Positions 51,911 through 60,680 are shown, numbered from the stretch's first letter. The stretch is DNA of 61,426 nucleotides from Candidatus Heritagella intestinalis (GCA_904420555.1 CAJFVO010000012.1:1-61426); one strand, 5' to 3'. The notes: a model not told the origin generated them from the sequence alone. Program-made: numbers and translations.

Positions 51911-53512
51911 ATGTTCTCCCTCACCTCCTACTTTTCAGTTGAATATTTGGTGGTGCTTTTGCCGCTGTCCGTAGGGCTGTATGCCGTACTGCCGCAAAAG
52001 CTCCGCCGGGTGAGCCTTCTGCTTTCAAGTTATGTGTTCTTTTGGGCGGTCAGCGGAAAGCTGATCGCCTATTTGCTGTTTTCCACCCTTTCCATCCATC
52101 ACATCGGCCTGTGGCTGTCCAGCATACAGCGGGACTGCGACAGCCTGGTGGCAGCGTCCCCCAAGGAGAAGCGGAAGGAGATCAAAGCCCAGTATTTAAA
52201 AAAGCAGCGCTTTGTGGTTGCCTTTGCCGTGATGGTCCATATCGGGATCCTGCTGGTGTTAAAGTATACGCCCTTTTTCGCCGGCAATCTCAACACCCTT
52301 TTCCAGGTGTTCCGTATCCCCGTGACCCTGGCCATCCCCTCTTTTGTATTGCCCATCGGCATCTCTTTCTATACCATGCAGGCCGTGGCCTATATTTTTG
52401 ACGTGTACCGGAGAAAAATCCCCGCCGACCGCAACCTTTTGCGGCTGGCGCTGTTTATGGGCTTTTTCCCGCAAATCATGGAAGGCCCCATCTGCCGCTA
52501 TTCGGAAACAGCGGAGCAGCTCTGGGAAGCGCCGAAGCTGCGCTATCAGAACGTGACCTTCGGTGTGCAGAGAATCCTTTTTGGCATGATGAAAAAGATT
52601 ATTATTGCAGACCGGCTGAACCTGTTCATCAAGAATGTCTTTTCCGGATACGAAAGCTACGATGGCTTTGTCATCGCAGTGTCCGCCGTATGCTATACCA
52701 TCCAGCTGTATATGGATTTTTCCGGCACCATGGATTTGGTCATCGGCAGCGGGCAGATTTTTGGGATGAAGCTGCCGGAAAACTTCCAGCGGCCCTTTTT
52801 CTCCAAAACCATATCGGAATTCTGGAAGCGGTGGCACATTACCCTGGGCGCGTGGTTTAAGGATTACATCTTTTATCCCCTTTCCATGTCAAAGCCCCTA
52901 AAGAAGCTGACCAGCCGCGCCAGAAAGCGCCTGGGCAACCACTTTGGCCCCCTGCTGGCCGGCGCCATCGCGCTGTTCTGCGTCTGGCTGTGCAACGGCC
53001 TCTGGCATGGGTCGGGCTGGAACTACATCTTTTTCGGGATGTATCATTTCGGGCTGATCCTGGCGGGCAGCATGGTGGAGCCCCTGGTGGTTTGGGTTAC
53101 CAGGAAGCTGCATATCGAGAGAAGCAGCTTTCCCTACCGCTGCTTCCAGATCGTCCGCACCGGCGTTTTGGTGTGCATTGGCGAACTGTTTTTCCGCGCC
53201 CCGGGGCTCCGGGCCGGGCTCTCCATGTTCAAGAGGATTTTTACGGACTTTTCCCTGGCGTCGATCCAGGACCAGTCTATTTTTACCCTTGGCATGGACA
53301 AGCACGACTGCCTCATTGTGCTGCTGATGCTGGTTTTCATTTTCATCATCGGCGTTTTGAAAGAACGCGATATCCAGATCCGGGAGCGGATTGCCGCCAA
53401 AAATGTAGTGGTTCGGTTTGCAGTGTACTATGCGCTGATTCTATCCATTGTTATTTTTGGCGCTTATGGGTCGGGTTACGTCCCGGTTGACCCCATTTAC
53501 GCGGGATTTTAA
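51911..53512 (+). CDS. MBOAT-family membrane acyltransferase (DltB-like)
   Basis: 533-residue protein with about a dozen membrane helices. MBOAT signatures are QLYMDFSGTMDLVIG, FWKRWHITLGAWFKDYIFYPL and the catalytic H366 in CNGLWHGSGWNYIFFG. In Dlt systems this protein moves the carrier-bound aminoacyl group across the membrane. AGGAGG lies 10-12 nt upstream, within the carrier gene's end. It is somewhat longer than usual DltB. Confidence 0.92.
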   Translation: MFSLTSYFSVEYLVVLLPLSVGLYAVLPQKLRRVSLLLSSYVFFWAVSGKLIAYLLFSTLSIHHIGLWLSSIQRDCDSLVAASPKEKRKEIKAQYLKKQRFVVAFAVMVHIGILLVLKYTPFFAGNLNTLFQVFRIPVTLAIPSFVLPIGISFYTMQAVAYIFDVYRRKIPADRNLLRLALFMGFFPQIMEGPICRYSETAEQLWEAPKLRYQNVTFGVQRILFGMMKKIIIADRLNLFIKNVFSGYESYDGFVIAVSAVCYTIQLYMDFSGTMDLVIGSGQIFGMKLPENFQRPFFSKTISEFWKRWHITLGAWFKDYIFYPLSMSKPLKKLTSRARKRLGNHFGPLLAGAIALFCVWLCNGLWHGSGWNYIFFGMYHFGLILAGSMVEPLVVWVTRKLHIERSSFPYRCFQIVRTGVLVCIGELFFRAPGLRAGLSMFKRIFTDFSLASIQDQSIFTLGMDKHDCLIVLLMLVFIFIIGVLKERDIQIRERIAAKNVVVRFAVYYALILSIVIFGAYGSGYVPVDPIYAGF

Positions 53513-53523
53513 GGAGCAGAATT

Positions 53524-54477
53524 ATGATTTATGCAAAAAGAATACTGGCCTTTTTCCTGTTCGCCGTTTTTCTTATGGCGATCCTTTTGGCGGCCTCCTT
53601 TGTTTTTATGCCCAAGAACAATATGTCCGAATTCGGCATGGAGGAAGCCCAGGCCAACGGGATCCTCGGGGAAAAGGAAAACACCATCGACGTCCTGGTG
53701 CTGGGGGACAGCGAATCCTACTCCGCCATAACCCCCATGCAGATTTGGAAGGACGCCGGCTATACGGCCTATGTGTGCGGGACCAGCGCCCAGTCCCTGA
53801 ATTATACTTCGGTCCTGCTGCGCCGCGCCTTTGAGAAGCAGCAGCCGAAAGTCGTGATTTTGGAAACCAACGCCATTTATCGGAAGATCTCCTCCAACCA
53901 GGCGGTGGGGACGGAGCTGGCCAACTATTTCTCTGTTTTCCAATACCATAACCGGTGGAAGTCCCTGGGGCTGCACGATTTTACCGGGAAAGCCAAATTC
54001 ACCTGGACAGACGACTATAAGGGCTACCGGTACCGCACCAAGGTTGACCCGGCGAGGCAAAAAGAATATATGAAGCCAACGGATAAAGTTGCTGAAATTC
54101 CTGCTTTAAACATCCAGTATGTCCGTGAAATGAAGCAGTTCTGCGATGAAAACGGCAGCCGGCTGGTGCTGGTGAGCACGCCCAGCACTGTCAACTGGAA
54201 TTTCCAGCGCCACAACGGTATTCAAAAGCTGGCCAATGACATTGGCTGCGAGTATATTGACCTGAATTTGATGAACGACCGCATCCAGATCGACTGGAGC
54301 AAGGATACCCGGGATAAAGGCGACCATTTAAACCACTTTGGCGCCGTAAAAGTGAGCCGCTTCCTTTCCGAGTATCTCAAAGAGACGGGTTTATTGACGG
54401 ACCATCGGGAAGACCCGGCCTATGCCAAGTGGAATGATTCCCTGAAGAAATATGAGACCATAGTTGAGAAAGCGTAA
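53524..54477 (+). CDS. DltD-like SGNH-type membrane-anchored protein
   Basis: 317-residue protein with one N-terminal membrane helix and an outer SGNH-hydrolase-like domain. The nucleophile is S63 in VLGDSESYSAI. The Asp/His pair is in DKGDHLNHFGA (H268). In Dlt systems DltD completes transfer of the aminoacyl group to teichoic acid; AlgJ/PatB-type proteins are related alternatives. It is last in the operon and followed by a strong terminator. Confidence 0.85.
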   Translation: MIYAKRILAFFLFAVFLMAILLAASFVFMPKNNMSEFGMEEAQANGILGEKENTIDVLVLGDSESYSAITPMQIWKDAGYTAYVCGTSAQSLNYTSVLLRRAFEKQQPKVVILETNAIYRKISSNQAVGTELANYFSVFQYHNRWKSLGLHDFTGKAKFTWTDDYKGYRYRTKVDPARQKEYMKPTDKVAEIPALNIQYVREMKQFCDENGSRLVLVSTPSTVNWNFQRHNGIQKLANDIGCEYIDLNLMNDRIQIDWSKDTRDKGDHLNHFGAVKVSRFLSEYLKETGLLTDHREDPAYAKWNDSLKKYETIVEKA

Positions 54478-54545
54478 GTATCATATAAGACCTTATATCT
54501 GTTTTGCTATCAAGTAATATCTTCTTCATAAAATAGCCTCTTTAT

Positions 54546-54586
54546 GAAAATCCCGCTCTGGAATGACATTCCGGAGCGGGATTTTC
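54546..54586 (+). terminator. Terminator ending the Dlt-like operon
   Basis: GAAAATCCCGCTCTGGAAT pairs with ATTCCGGAGCGGGATTTTC around GAC. Confidence 0.9.
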
Positions 54587-54651
54587 ATATTATTTCAATC
54601 ATACCCTTGTGGATGTTGGGGAGCCGCAATTTTACGCCTTTCCCAGAACGA

Positions 54652-55542
54652 TCAGGCGGTTACCAGCTCCACGGCTTTTAAAAATTCCCGCACTGTGGGG
54701 GAGGGGTCAGGGGAGTGGAGGAGGCCAAAGGGGATGGAGTAGTTCCAGTCCACCGGGAGGATTTTCAGCAGGGGATGGACATACCTCCAGTTTTCGATGG
54801 CCATGAGCACACAGTTGTTGTTTTCGCACTGGTTGAAGGCCCCTACATCGTAGAAATCAAAATCCGCAATATGGATTTGGGGATGGTTTTTCCACAGGTC
54901 GTCCCGGAGGAGGTCTACATAGTGGCTCCAGTCCCGGCGCATGAGCATCAGGTTTTCCCCATATAAATCCTGGATGGTCAGCTTGTCCTTTTGGGCCAAA
55001 TGGTGATGGACGGACACGGCACAGCAGATAGGCTCCCGGGAAATTTCCAGCCCCGCGCACTGGCGCAGGCGCAGCATGGTCTCGTCGAAAATCCCGGCCA
55101 CTACGTCAATGTGCTGCCCCAGGTTCGCTAAAATTTCCCGGGCGTTCTCCGGGGTGTTGTCAAAGGGCACCAGTTGGAACTTGATGTTGGGGCAGTGTTC
55201 CTGGACCTTGGGCCACAAATCCACCAGCACCTGGGCCGGGGTCATAGGGGAGGCGCCGATGCGGATGACGTTCTCGCTCTCCTGCATGGCGTTTCTGGCC
55301 CGGGTCACGGAATCCTTGCAGTACTGGATGATATATTTGGCGTCCTGATACAGGGACTGCCCGGCCTTGGTCAGCTGCAGCCCCCGGTGGGTGCGGATAA
55401 AAAGCTGCAGGTCCAGGCTTTTTTCCAGCAAGTTGATCTGTTTGATAACGGCGGGCGGGGAGATATACAGGCGCTCGGCGGCTTTGTTAAAGCTGCCCGC
55501 TTCCACAACGCACAGAAAGGTCTCCAACTGGGGGTTGACCAT
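54652..55542 (-). CDS. LysR family transcriptional regulator
   Basis: 296-residue regulator with an N-terminal helix-turn-helix (QLETFLCVVEAGSFNKAAERLY, then ISPPAVIKQINLLEKSL) and a LysR substrate-binding domain (VIRIGASPMTPAQVLVDLWP onward). The ATG at 55542 is preceded by AAGGATGGTGATCCC; an upstream in-frame start adds 14 residues with no family match. It diverges from a MerR gene. Effector and target are unknown. Confidence 0.9.
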   Translation of the reverse strand: MVNPQLETFLCVVEAGSFNKAAERLYISPPAVIKQINLLEKSLDLQLFIRTHRGLQLTKAGQSLYQDAKYIIQYCKDSVTRARNAMQESENVIRIGASPMTPAQVLVDLWPKVQEHCPNIKFQLVPFDNTPENAREILANLGQHIDVVAGIFDETMLRLRQCAGLEISREPICCAVSVHHHLAQKDKLTIQDLYGENLMLMRRDWSHYVDLLRDDLWKNHPQIHIADFDFYDVGAFNQCENNNCVLMAIENWRYVHPLLKILPVDWNYSIPFGLLHSPDPSPTVREFLKAVELVTA

Positions 55543-55702
55543 GGGATCACCATCCTTATGGTTATTCGCGGGGGAGCCGTCCAAAGGGCAGCAACTCCCC
55601 TGTTGTTTTTGGGCTATCCAACTATATTATAGGGTTTTAACGCCGTAAAGTCAAAAATTTTGCACAAAGATTGGGCGGATATTTGGAAATCGGCCGGCCC
55701 AT

Positions 55703-55731
55703 TGACACCGGCAACGCCCTGCCTTTATAAT
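55703..55731 (+). promoter_or_regulatory. Consensus promoter of the MerR gene
   Basis: TTGACA (55703-55708), 17 bp, TATAAT (55726-55731). An 11-bp palindrome AACTTTAAGTT (55762-55772) in the leader may bind a regulator. The spacer is the normal 17 bp, not the 19-20 bp typical of MerR-activated promoters. Confidence 0.75.
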
Positions 55732-55808
55732 AGAGGTATTCTGATAGTATGTGTTAAATTCAACTTTAAGTTTTAGAGGATTAAATTCTACAGATAGGAG
55801 AAAGCAAT

Positions 55809-56285
55809 ATGTTTTATACAGTGGGAGAAATGGCAAAGATCCTGGGGGTGCCGGCCTCCACCCTCCGGTATTACGACCAGGAGGGGCTGCTGCCCTTTGT
55901 AGAGCGCTCCAAAGGGGGCGTCCGGATGTTCACAGAAGCGGATTACAGCACGTTGATGGTCATCGGCTGCCTGAAAAAGTCGGGGCTTTCCATTAAGGAG
56001 ATCAAAGCCTTTATCCAAATGGCAGAACAGGGGGACAGTTCCCTGAAGGAGCGGCTGGCCCTGTTCCGCCATCGGAAGGAAGCGGTAGAAAAGCAGATGC
56101 AGGAGCTGCGGGAGACCCTCTCTTTACTGGAATACAAGTGCTGGTATTATGAAACGGCCTGCCAGGCGGGGACCGAGGACGCGGTGAAGGACCTGCCTCT
56201 GGAAAGCCTGCCGGAGGCATACCGGAAAGTCAAGGAAACGCTGCGGCTGGACCGTCCCCTGGGCGGCGAGGGGAGAGAGAAATAA
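55809..56285 (+). CDS. MerR family transcriptional regulator
   Basis: 158-residue regulator with the MerR DNA-binding domain (YTVGEMAKILGVPASTLRYYDQEGLLP in two halves, then GVRMFTEADYSTL) and a long dimer helix (HRKEAVEKQMQELRETLSLLE). There is no metal-binding Cys pattern, so a non-metal signal is more likely. Starts at ATG behind GATAGGAG. No clear target gene is adjacent. Confidence 0.88.
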   Translation: MFYTVGEMAKILGVPASTLRYYDQEGLLPFVERSKGGVRMFTEADYSTLMVIGCLKKSGLSIKEIKAFIQMAEQGDSSLKERLALFRHRKEAVEKQMQELRETLSLLEYKCWYYETACQAGTEDAVKDLPLESLPEAYRKVKETLRLDRPLGGEGREK

Positions 56286-56310
56286 ATTTTCCCCTTGTTT
56301 TTGAAATTAC

Positions 56311-56340
56311 TGGACAAAAGCACTTTGCGTATGCTACAAT
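56311..56340 (+). promoter_or_regulatory. Predicted promoter upstream of the purine permease
   Basis: TGGACA (56311-56316), 18 bp, TACAAT (56335-56340) with a TATGC extended -10. The leader to the permease is about 335 nt long. Confidence 0.5.
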
Positions 56341-56442
56341 GGCCTTAGAAAAAGCTCTATCCAGAAGCTTTGTGGCAGGTTGTTTGAAACTCCGGGATTC
56401 CAAAGGCGGAGGCCGGAGGGGCTGATAGGCAATTTTTCCGAT

Positions 56443-56480
56443 ACCTGCGGTGAGCAATGGCGCACACCGCAGTTTTTTCT
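56443..56480 (+). terminator. Terminator-like hairpin in the purine-permease leader
   Basis: CTGCGGTG pairs with CACCGCAG, followed by a run of six T. Its first arm and loop match the tRNA-operon terminator (ACCTGCGGTGAGCAAT). It lies between a promoter and the permease, so it is either an attenuator or a stray repeat terminator. Confidence 0.65.
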
Positions 56481-56681
56481 ATTTTTCGGAGGAAGGCCTC
56501 CCTGCCTTAATCTTTTGCCGGAAGGGCGATTTCCAGGGGTTTGCCCCGGGAGGCCGCGAAAAAGGTCGCCCGACCCAGAAAGAGAAGGCTGGGGAGGGGC
56601 CGCACCGGGAAAAGAGCGGATGGGCTTTTTGAGAAGGAATTTACCGCCAGGGCGGTAAAATAAAAAGAAAGGTGTGCTTTT

Positions 56682-58076
56682 ATGGAGAGATTCTTTAAGC
56701 TCAAGGAAAACGGGACCACTTTCGGCAAAGAAGTGATCGCCGGCTTAACCACATTCTTTGCCATGGCCTACATTATCGTAGTCAACCCCGACACCCTCAG
56801 CGGCCGCGCCGCCGGTGTGGAGGGGCAGCTGATGCCCTGGGGCGCCGTGTTCCTGGCGACCATTATCGCTTCTATCATCGGTACCCTGGTCATGGGCCTG
56901 GTGGCCAACGTGCCCTACGCCCAGGCTCCCGGCATGGGCCTCAACGCGTTCTTTGTGTACACCGTGTGCCTGGGGCTGGGCTTTACCTGGCAGCAGACCC
57001 TGTCCATGGTGTTCATCTGCGGCCTGATCAACATCCTCATCACCGTGACCAAGATCCGCAAGTTTATCATTAAAGCCATTCCCCAGAGCCTCCAGAACGC
57101 CATTGGCGGCGGTATCGGCATCTTTGTGGCTTATATCGGCTTCCTGAATGTGAGCTTCGTGAACTTTGATTCCGGCGTACCGGCTCTGGCTATCCTGAAC
57201 AACCCCACTGTCTGGCTGTTCCTCATCGGCCTGGTCCTGACCATTATCCTGCTGGTATGCAAGGTGCCCGGCGCGATCCTCATCGGCATTGTGGCCACCG
57301 CCGTGGTCGGCATCCCCATGGGCGTCACTACGGTGAGCAGCTCCATCAGCTTCACCGAAGCCTGCCAGCAGCTGCCCACCACCTTTGGCGCCATCTTCAC
57401 CCAGGCGGGCCTGGGCTCCCTGTTTACCGACGCCGCCAAGATTCCCCTGGTGCTGATTACCATTTTCGCTTTCAGCATCACCGATACCTTTGACACCATC
57501 GGCACCTTCATCGGCACAGGCCGCCGCACCGGCATCTTCTCCGATGAGGACGAAAAGGCCATGGAGACCAAGGCCGGCTTCCACTCCAAGATGGACAAGG
57601 CCTTGTTCGCCGACGCTACCGCCACCTCCATCGGCGCTATCTTCGGCACCTCCAACACCACCACCTTTGTGGAGAGCGCCGCAGGCATCGGCGCCGGCGG
57701 CCGTACCGGCCTGACCAGCGTTGTGGTGGCGATCTGCTTCGCCCTGAGCGCCTTCCTGGCTACCTTTGTCAGCGCCATTCCCACCGCCGCCGCCGCGCCC
57801 GCCCTGGTGCTGGTAGGTGTGATGATGACCTCCTCCTTCAAGGAGATCAAGTGGGACGACCTCTCCGAAGCCATCCCCGCCTTCTTCGCCGGCATTTTCA
57901 TGGCCCTGTGCTACAGCATTTCCTACGGCATTGCCTTCGGCTTTATCACCTACTGCCTGGTAAAGGTCTGCAAGGGCAAGGCCAAGGAAGTCCATCCCAT
58001 CCTGTGGGTGGTAACGGCCCTGTTCATCCTGAACTTTGTCCTGCTGGCCCTGCCCATGGTAAATCCCCCTGCCTAA
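56682..58076 (+). CDS. NCS2-family purine permease (AzgA-like)
   Basis: 464-residue membrane protein with about 12-14 helices, of the adenine/guanine/hypoxanthine permease group. Signatures: GLTTFFAMAYIIVVNP at the N-terminus, MGLNAFFVYTVC, DTFDTIGTFIGTG and NTTTFVESAAGIGAGGRTGL (read in parts). It begins behind GAAAGG. No purine-riboswitch core was found in the leader. Confidence 0.93.
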   Translation: MERFFKLKENGTTFGKEVIAGLTTFFAMAYIIVVNPDTLSGRAAGVEGQLMPWGAVFLATIIASIIGTLVMGLVANVPYAQAPGMGLNAFFVYTVCLGLGFTWQQTLSMVFICGLINILITVTKIRKFIIKAIPQSLQNAIGGGIGIFVAYIGFLNVSFVNFDSGVPALAILNNPTVWLFLIGLVLTIILLVCKVPGAILIGIVATAVVGIPMGVTTVSSSISFTEACQQLPTTFGAIFTQAGLGSLFTDAAKIPLVLITIFAFSITDTFDTIGTFIGTGRRTGIFSDEDEKAMETKAGFHSKMDKALFADATATSIGAIFGTSNTTTFVESAAGIGAGGRTGLTSVVVAICFALSAFLATFVSAIPTAAAAPALVLVGVMMTSSFKEIKWDDLSEAIPAFFAGIFMALCYSISYGIAFGFITYCLVKVCKGKAKEVHPILWVVTALFILNFVLLALPMVNPPA

Positions 58077-58097
58077 GGGAATCCGCTGAGAACTTCC

Positions 58098-58131
58098 AAA
58101 GCCCTGACGCCCCGGCGTTGGGGCTTTATTA
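58098..58131 (+). terminator. Terminator after the purine permease
   Basis: AAAGCCCTGACGCC pairs with GGCGTTGGGGCTTT around CC. Confidence 0.7.
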
Positions 58132-58161
58132 TGCCATTTTTCAAAAAAGGAGGGATTCCCT

Positions 58162-59277
58162 GTGGGGAAACTTGCAAAGGGGGTGCTGGGCTTCCTGCGC
58201 CGGGAGGTGGTGCTGTCCGCAGCCATTGTGCTGGCGGCGGCCTCCGCCTTCCTGGTGCCGCCGGACGCCCAGTACTTCTCCTATATTGACTGGGATACCC
58301 TGGCCCTGCTTTTCGGCCTGATGGCGGTGATGCAGGGGTTCCAGAAGGCCGGCCTCTTTGTGTTTTTGGGCAGCCGGCTTCTCCGGCGGGCCGCCACGGT
58401 CCGGGGGATGCTCTTTGTGCTGGTGTTCCTGCCCTTTGTATGCAGTATGGTCATCACCAACGATGTGTCCCTGATTACCTTCGTGCCCTTTGGCATCACG
58501 GTGCTGCGCATGGCCGGGAAGGAAAAGCTCCTGGTGCCCATGGCGGTGCTCCAGACCGCCGCCGCCAACCTGGGGAGTATGCTCACCCCCATGGGGAACC
58601 CCCAGAACCTGTACCTCTACACCCGGTCGGCCATGGGCTTTGGGGAATTCTGCTGGCTCATGCTGCCCTATACGGCGGTTTCCGCCCTCTGCCTGGCCGC
58701 TCTGGTGTGGTGCCGGAAACGGGAGCCGGTATCCGGGGCGCCGGCGGCGGCTCCGGCCCCTTCCCTCCGGTCGCTGCTGCCCGCTGCCGCCGGGTTCCTG
58801 CTGTGCCTGCTGGCCCTCTTTGATTTGCTGCCGGCCATAGGGGTGGCGGCAGTGGCGGCGGTTTTCCTCCTGGCCTTTGACCGCCCCCTCCTGGCCCGGG
58901 TGGACTACTCCTTACTGGCCACCTTTGCCGCCTTCTTTATTTTTACCGGCAACCTGGGCCGCCTGGAGAGCTTCCGGGACTTCCTTTTCTCCATCCTGGA
59001 AGGCCGGGTGGAGGGGGTGGCGGTGCTGGCCAGCCAGGTCATCAGCAATGTGCCTGCGGCCCTGCTCCTCTCCGGCTTTACCCAGGACTGGCCTGCCCTG
59101 ATCGTGGGCTGCAACCTGGGCGGGCTGGGGACCCTCATCGCCTCGATGGCCAGCCTGATTTCCTATAAGCAGGTGGGGCGGGAGTACCCCGGGGAGCGCC
59201 GGCGGTATTTTTTCTGGTTTACCCTGTGCAACATAGGGCTCCTGGCAGTCCTCCTGGGGACGGCGGCGCTGCTTTAG
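58162..59277 (+). CDS. SLC13/CitT-like anion permease
   Basis: 371-residue membrane protein with about ten helices, starting at GTG behind AAAGGAGGG. Motifs ITNDVSLITFVPFGITVL and ANLGSMLTPMGNPQNLYLY are typical of SLC13-like and ArsB/NhaD-related transporters; ISNVPAALLLSGF is the second-half counterpart. The substrate (dicarboxylate, sulfate or other anion) cannot be assigned. Confidence 0.82.
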   Translation: MGKLAKGVLGFLRREVVLSAAIVLAAASAFLVPPDAQYFSYIDWDTLALLFGLMAVMQGFQKAGLFVFLGSRLLRRAATVRGMLFVLVFLPFVCSMVITNDVSLITFVPFGITVLRMAGKEKLLVPMAVLQTAAANLGSMLTPMGNPQNLYLYTRSAMGFGEFCWLMLPYTAVSALCLAALVWCRKREPVSGAPAAAPAPSLRSLLPAAAGFLLCLLALFDLLPAIGVAAVAAVFLLAFDRPLLARVDYSLLATFAAFFIFTGNLGRLESFRDFLFSILEGRVEGVAVLASQVISNVPAALLLSGFTQDWPALIVGCNLGGLGTLIASMASLISYKQVGREYPGERRRYFFWFTLCNIGLLAVLLGTAALL

Positions 59278-59409
59278 CCTGTGTATGGTTTCTGTAAAGA
59301 ATTTTCCGGGGCAAACGGTTTTTTCGGAAAGGTATACATTGAAATCATAGCTATTGTCGGGAGGATTCGCTTTAATTTTATATATTTTGACAAATCTATG
59401 AATTTTCTA

Positions 59410-59438
59410 TTGACTTATCTTTACACAGGCTTTACACT
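59410..59438 (+). promoter_or_regulatory. Promoter with Pho-box-like repeats upstream of the phosphate transporter
   Basis: TTGACT (59410-59415), 17 bp, TACACT (59433-59438). TTGACT at 59410, TTACAC at 59421 and TTACAC at 59432 are spaced by exactly 11 bp, the PhoP-box pattern, so the activator sites would overlap the promoter. Confidence 0.6.
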
Positions 59439-59536
59439 AAAATTGTTGGAAGTATCGGTGGAGTCTGCGAGTATGTCTTTTTATTCTCGGTTAGTTTTTA
59501 GCTGGCAAGTCACTCCGCCGGCTATAAAATGAATGG

Positions 59537-59577
59537 GAAGAGGGCAGAACTTCGGTCTCTGAAGTTCTGCCCTCTTC
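59537..59577 (+). terminator. Leader hairpin before the phosphate transporter
   Basis: GAAGAGGGCAGAACTTC and GAAGTTCTGCCCTCTTC form a perfect 17-bp stem around a 7-nt loop. It lies between the Pho-box promoter and the pit start, so it may be an attenuator. It may instead end the upstream permease transcript; the following T run is weak. Confidence 0.6.
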
Positions 59578-59602
59578 CTGTGTGTTTGGCAGGTAGAATT
59601 GT

Positions 59603-60655
59603 ATGGATGTTTCATTTTCCGGTTTTCTCACAGGAATCATTTCCAATCCCGTGCTGTTGATCACGGTGGTCCTCACATTGGGGGTCATCTTTGTCAACGG
59701 CTGGACAGACGCGCCCAATGCCATCGCCACCTGTATCACCACCCGGTGTATGGGTGTGCGAAGCGCCATTATGATGAGCGCGGTGTTCAATTTCCTGGGC
59801 GTGTTTATTATGACCCAGATTAACAGCTCGGTGGCCTCCACCATCAGTAACATGGTGGATTTCGGCGGTAATACCCGGGACGCCCTCATCGCCCTATGCG
59901 CGGCGCTGTTCTCCATTGTGGTTTACAGCGTGGCGGCCTCGTATTTCGGTATCCCAACCAGCGAGAGCCACAGCCTCATTGCCGGCCTTACCGGCGCGGC
60001 CATCGCCATCCAGAACGGCATTGGCGGCGTCAATATGGACGAATGGGCCAAGGTGCTCTACGGCCTGGTGCTGAGCCTGGTTTTGGGCTTTGGGACAGGC
60101 TGGGTGATCTGCAAAGTGGTGAGCGTGGCATGCCAGCGGATGGACCGCCGCAAGACCAACCGGTTCTTCAAAGGGGCCCAGATCTTCGGCGCTGCGGCTA
60201 TGAGCTTTATGCACGGCGCTCAGGACGGCCAGAAGTTTATCGGCGTGCTGTTTTTGGGCCTGGCCTTCTCCAACGGCCAGGACAGCGTTACCGGCATTTC
60301 CATCCCCGTATGGCTCATGCTCCTGTGCAGCGTCATTATGGGCGCGGGCACCAGCGTCGGCGGGGAAAAGATCATCAAATCCGTGGGAATGGATATGGTG
60401 AAGCTGGAGAAATACCAGGGCTTTTCCGCAGACCTTTCGGCAGCCTTCTGCCTTTTGTATTCCAGCCTGTTTGGGATTCCCGTTTCCACCACCCACACCA
60501 AGACGGCCGCTATTATGGGCGTGGGCGCGGTACGGCGGCTCTCAGCCATTAACCTGGGAGTCGTGAAGGATATGGTCCTCACCTGGATCTTTACCTTCCC
60601 GGGCTGCGGCCTTATCAGCTTCCTGATGGCCAAGCTGTTTATTGCCATCTTTTAA
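59603..60655 (+). CDS. PiT-family inorganic phosphate transporter
   Basis: 350-residue membrane protein with about ten helices in two homologous halves. The half-signatures are NGWTDAPNAIATCITTR near residue 32 and FMHGAQDGQKFIGV near 204; STTHTKTAAIMGVG is a further motif. The ribosome binding site is weak (GGCAGGTAG). It precedes a PhoU-like gene by 25 bp, the common Pit-DUF47 pairing. Confidence 0.95.
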   Translation: MDVSFSGFLTGIISNPVLLITVVLTLGVIFVNGWTDAPNAIATCITTRCMGVRSAIMMSAVFNFLGVFIMTQINSSVASTISNMVDFGGNTRDALIALCAALFSIVVYSVAASYFGIPTSESHSLIAGLTGAAIAIQNGIGGVNMDEWAKVLYGLVLSLVLGFGTGWVICKVVSVACQRMDRRKTNRFFKGAQIFGAAAMSFMHGAQDGQKFIGVLFLGLAFSNGQDSVTGISIPVWLMLLCSVIMGAGTSVGGEKIIKSVGMDMVKLEKYQGFSADLSAAFCLLYSSLFGIPVSTTHTKTAAIMGVGAVRRLSAINLGVVKDMVLTWIFTFPGCGLISFLMAKLFIAIF

Positions 60656-60680
60656 TCTATGACGGAGTGAGGGGAAACGT

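Noticed and set aside
48935-54477. Calling the operon a plain D-alanylation dltABCD locus.
   Set aside because: Four components fit, but the overlapping decarboxylase is not part of known dlt operons, so the substrate is left open.
55703-55731. MerR-type autoregulated promoter with a long spacer.
   Set aside because: The spacer is the normal 17 bp and both hexamers match consensus, so the twisted 19-20 bp architecture is not present.
56286-56681. Purine riboswitch before the NCS2 permease.
   Set aside because: The conserved core of the purine aptamer was not found in the leader on either reading.
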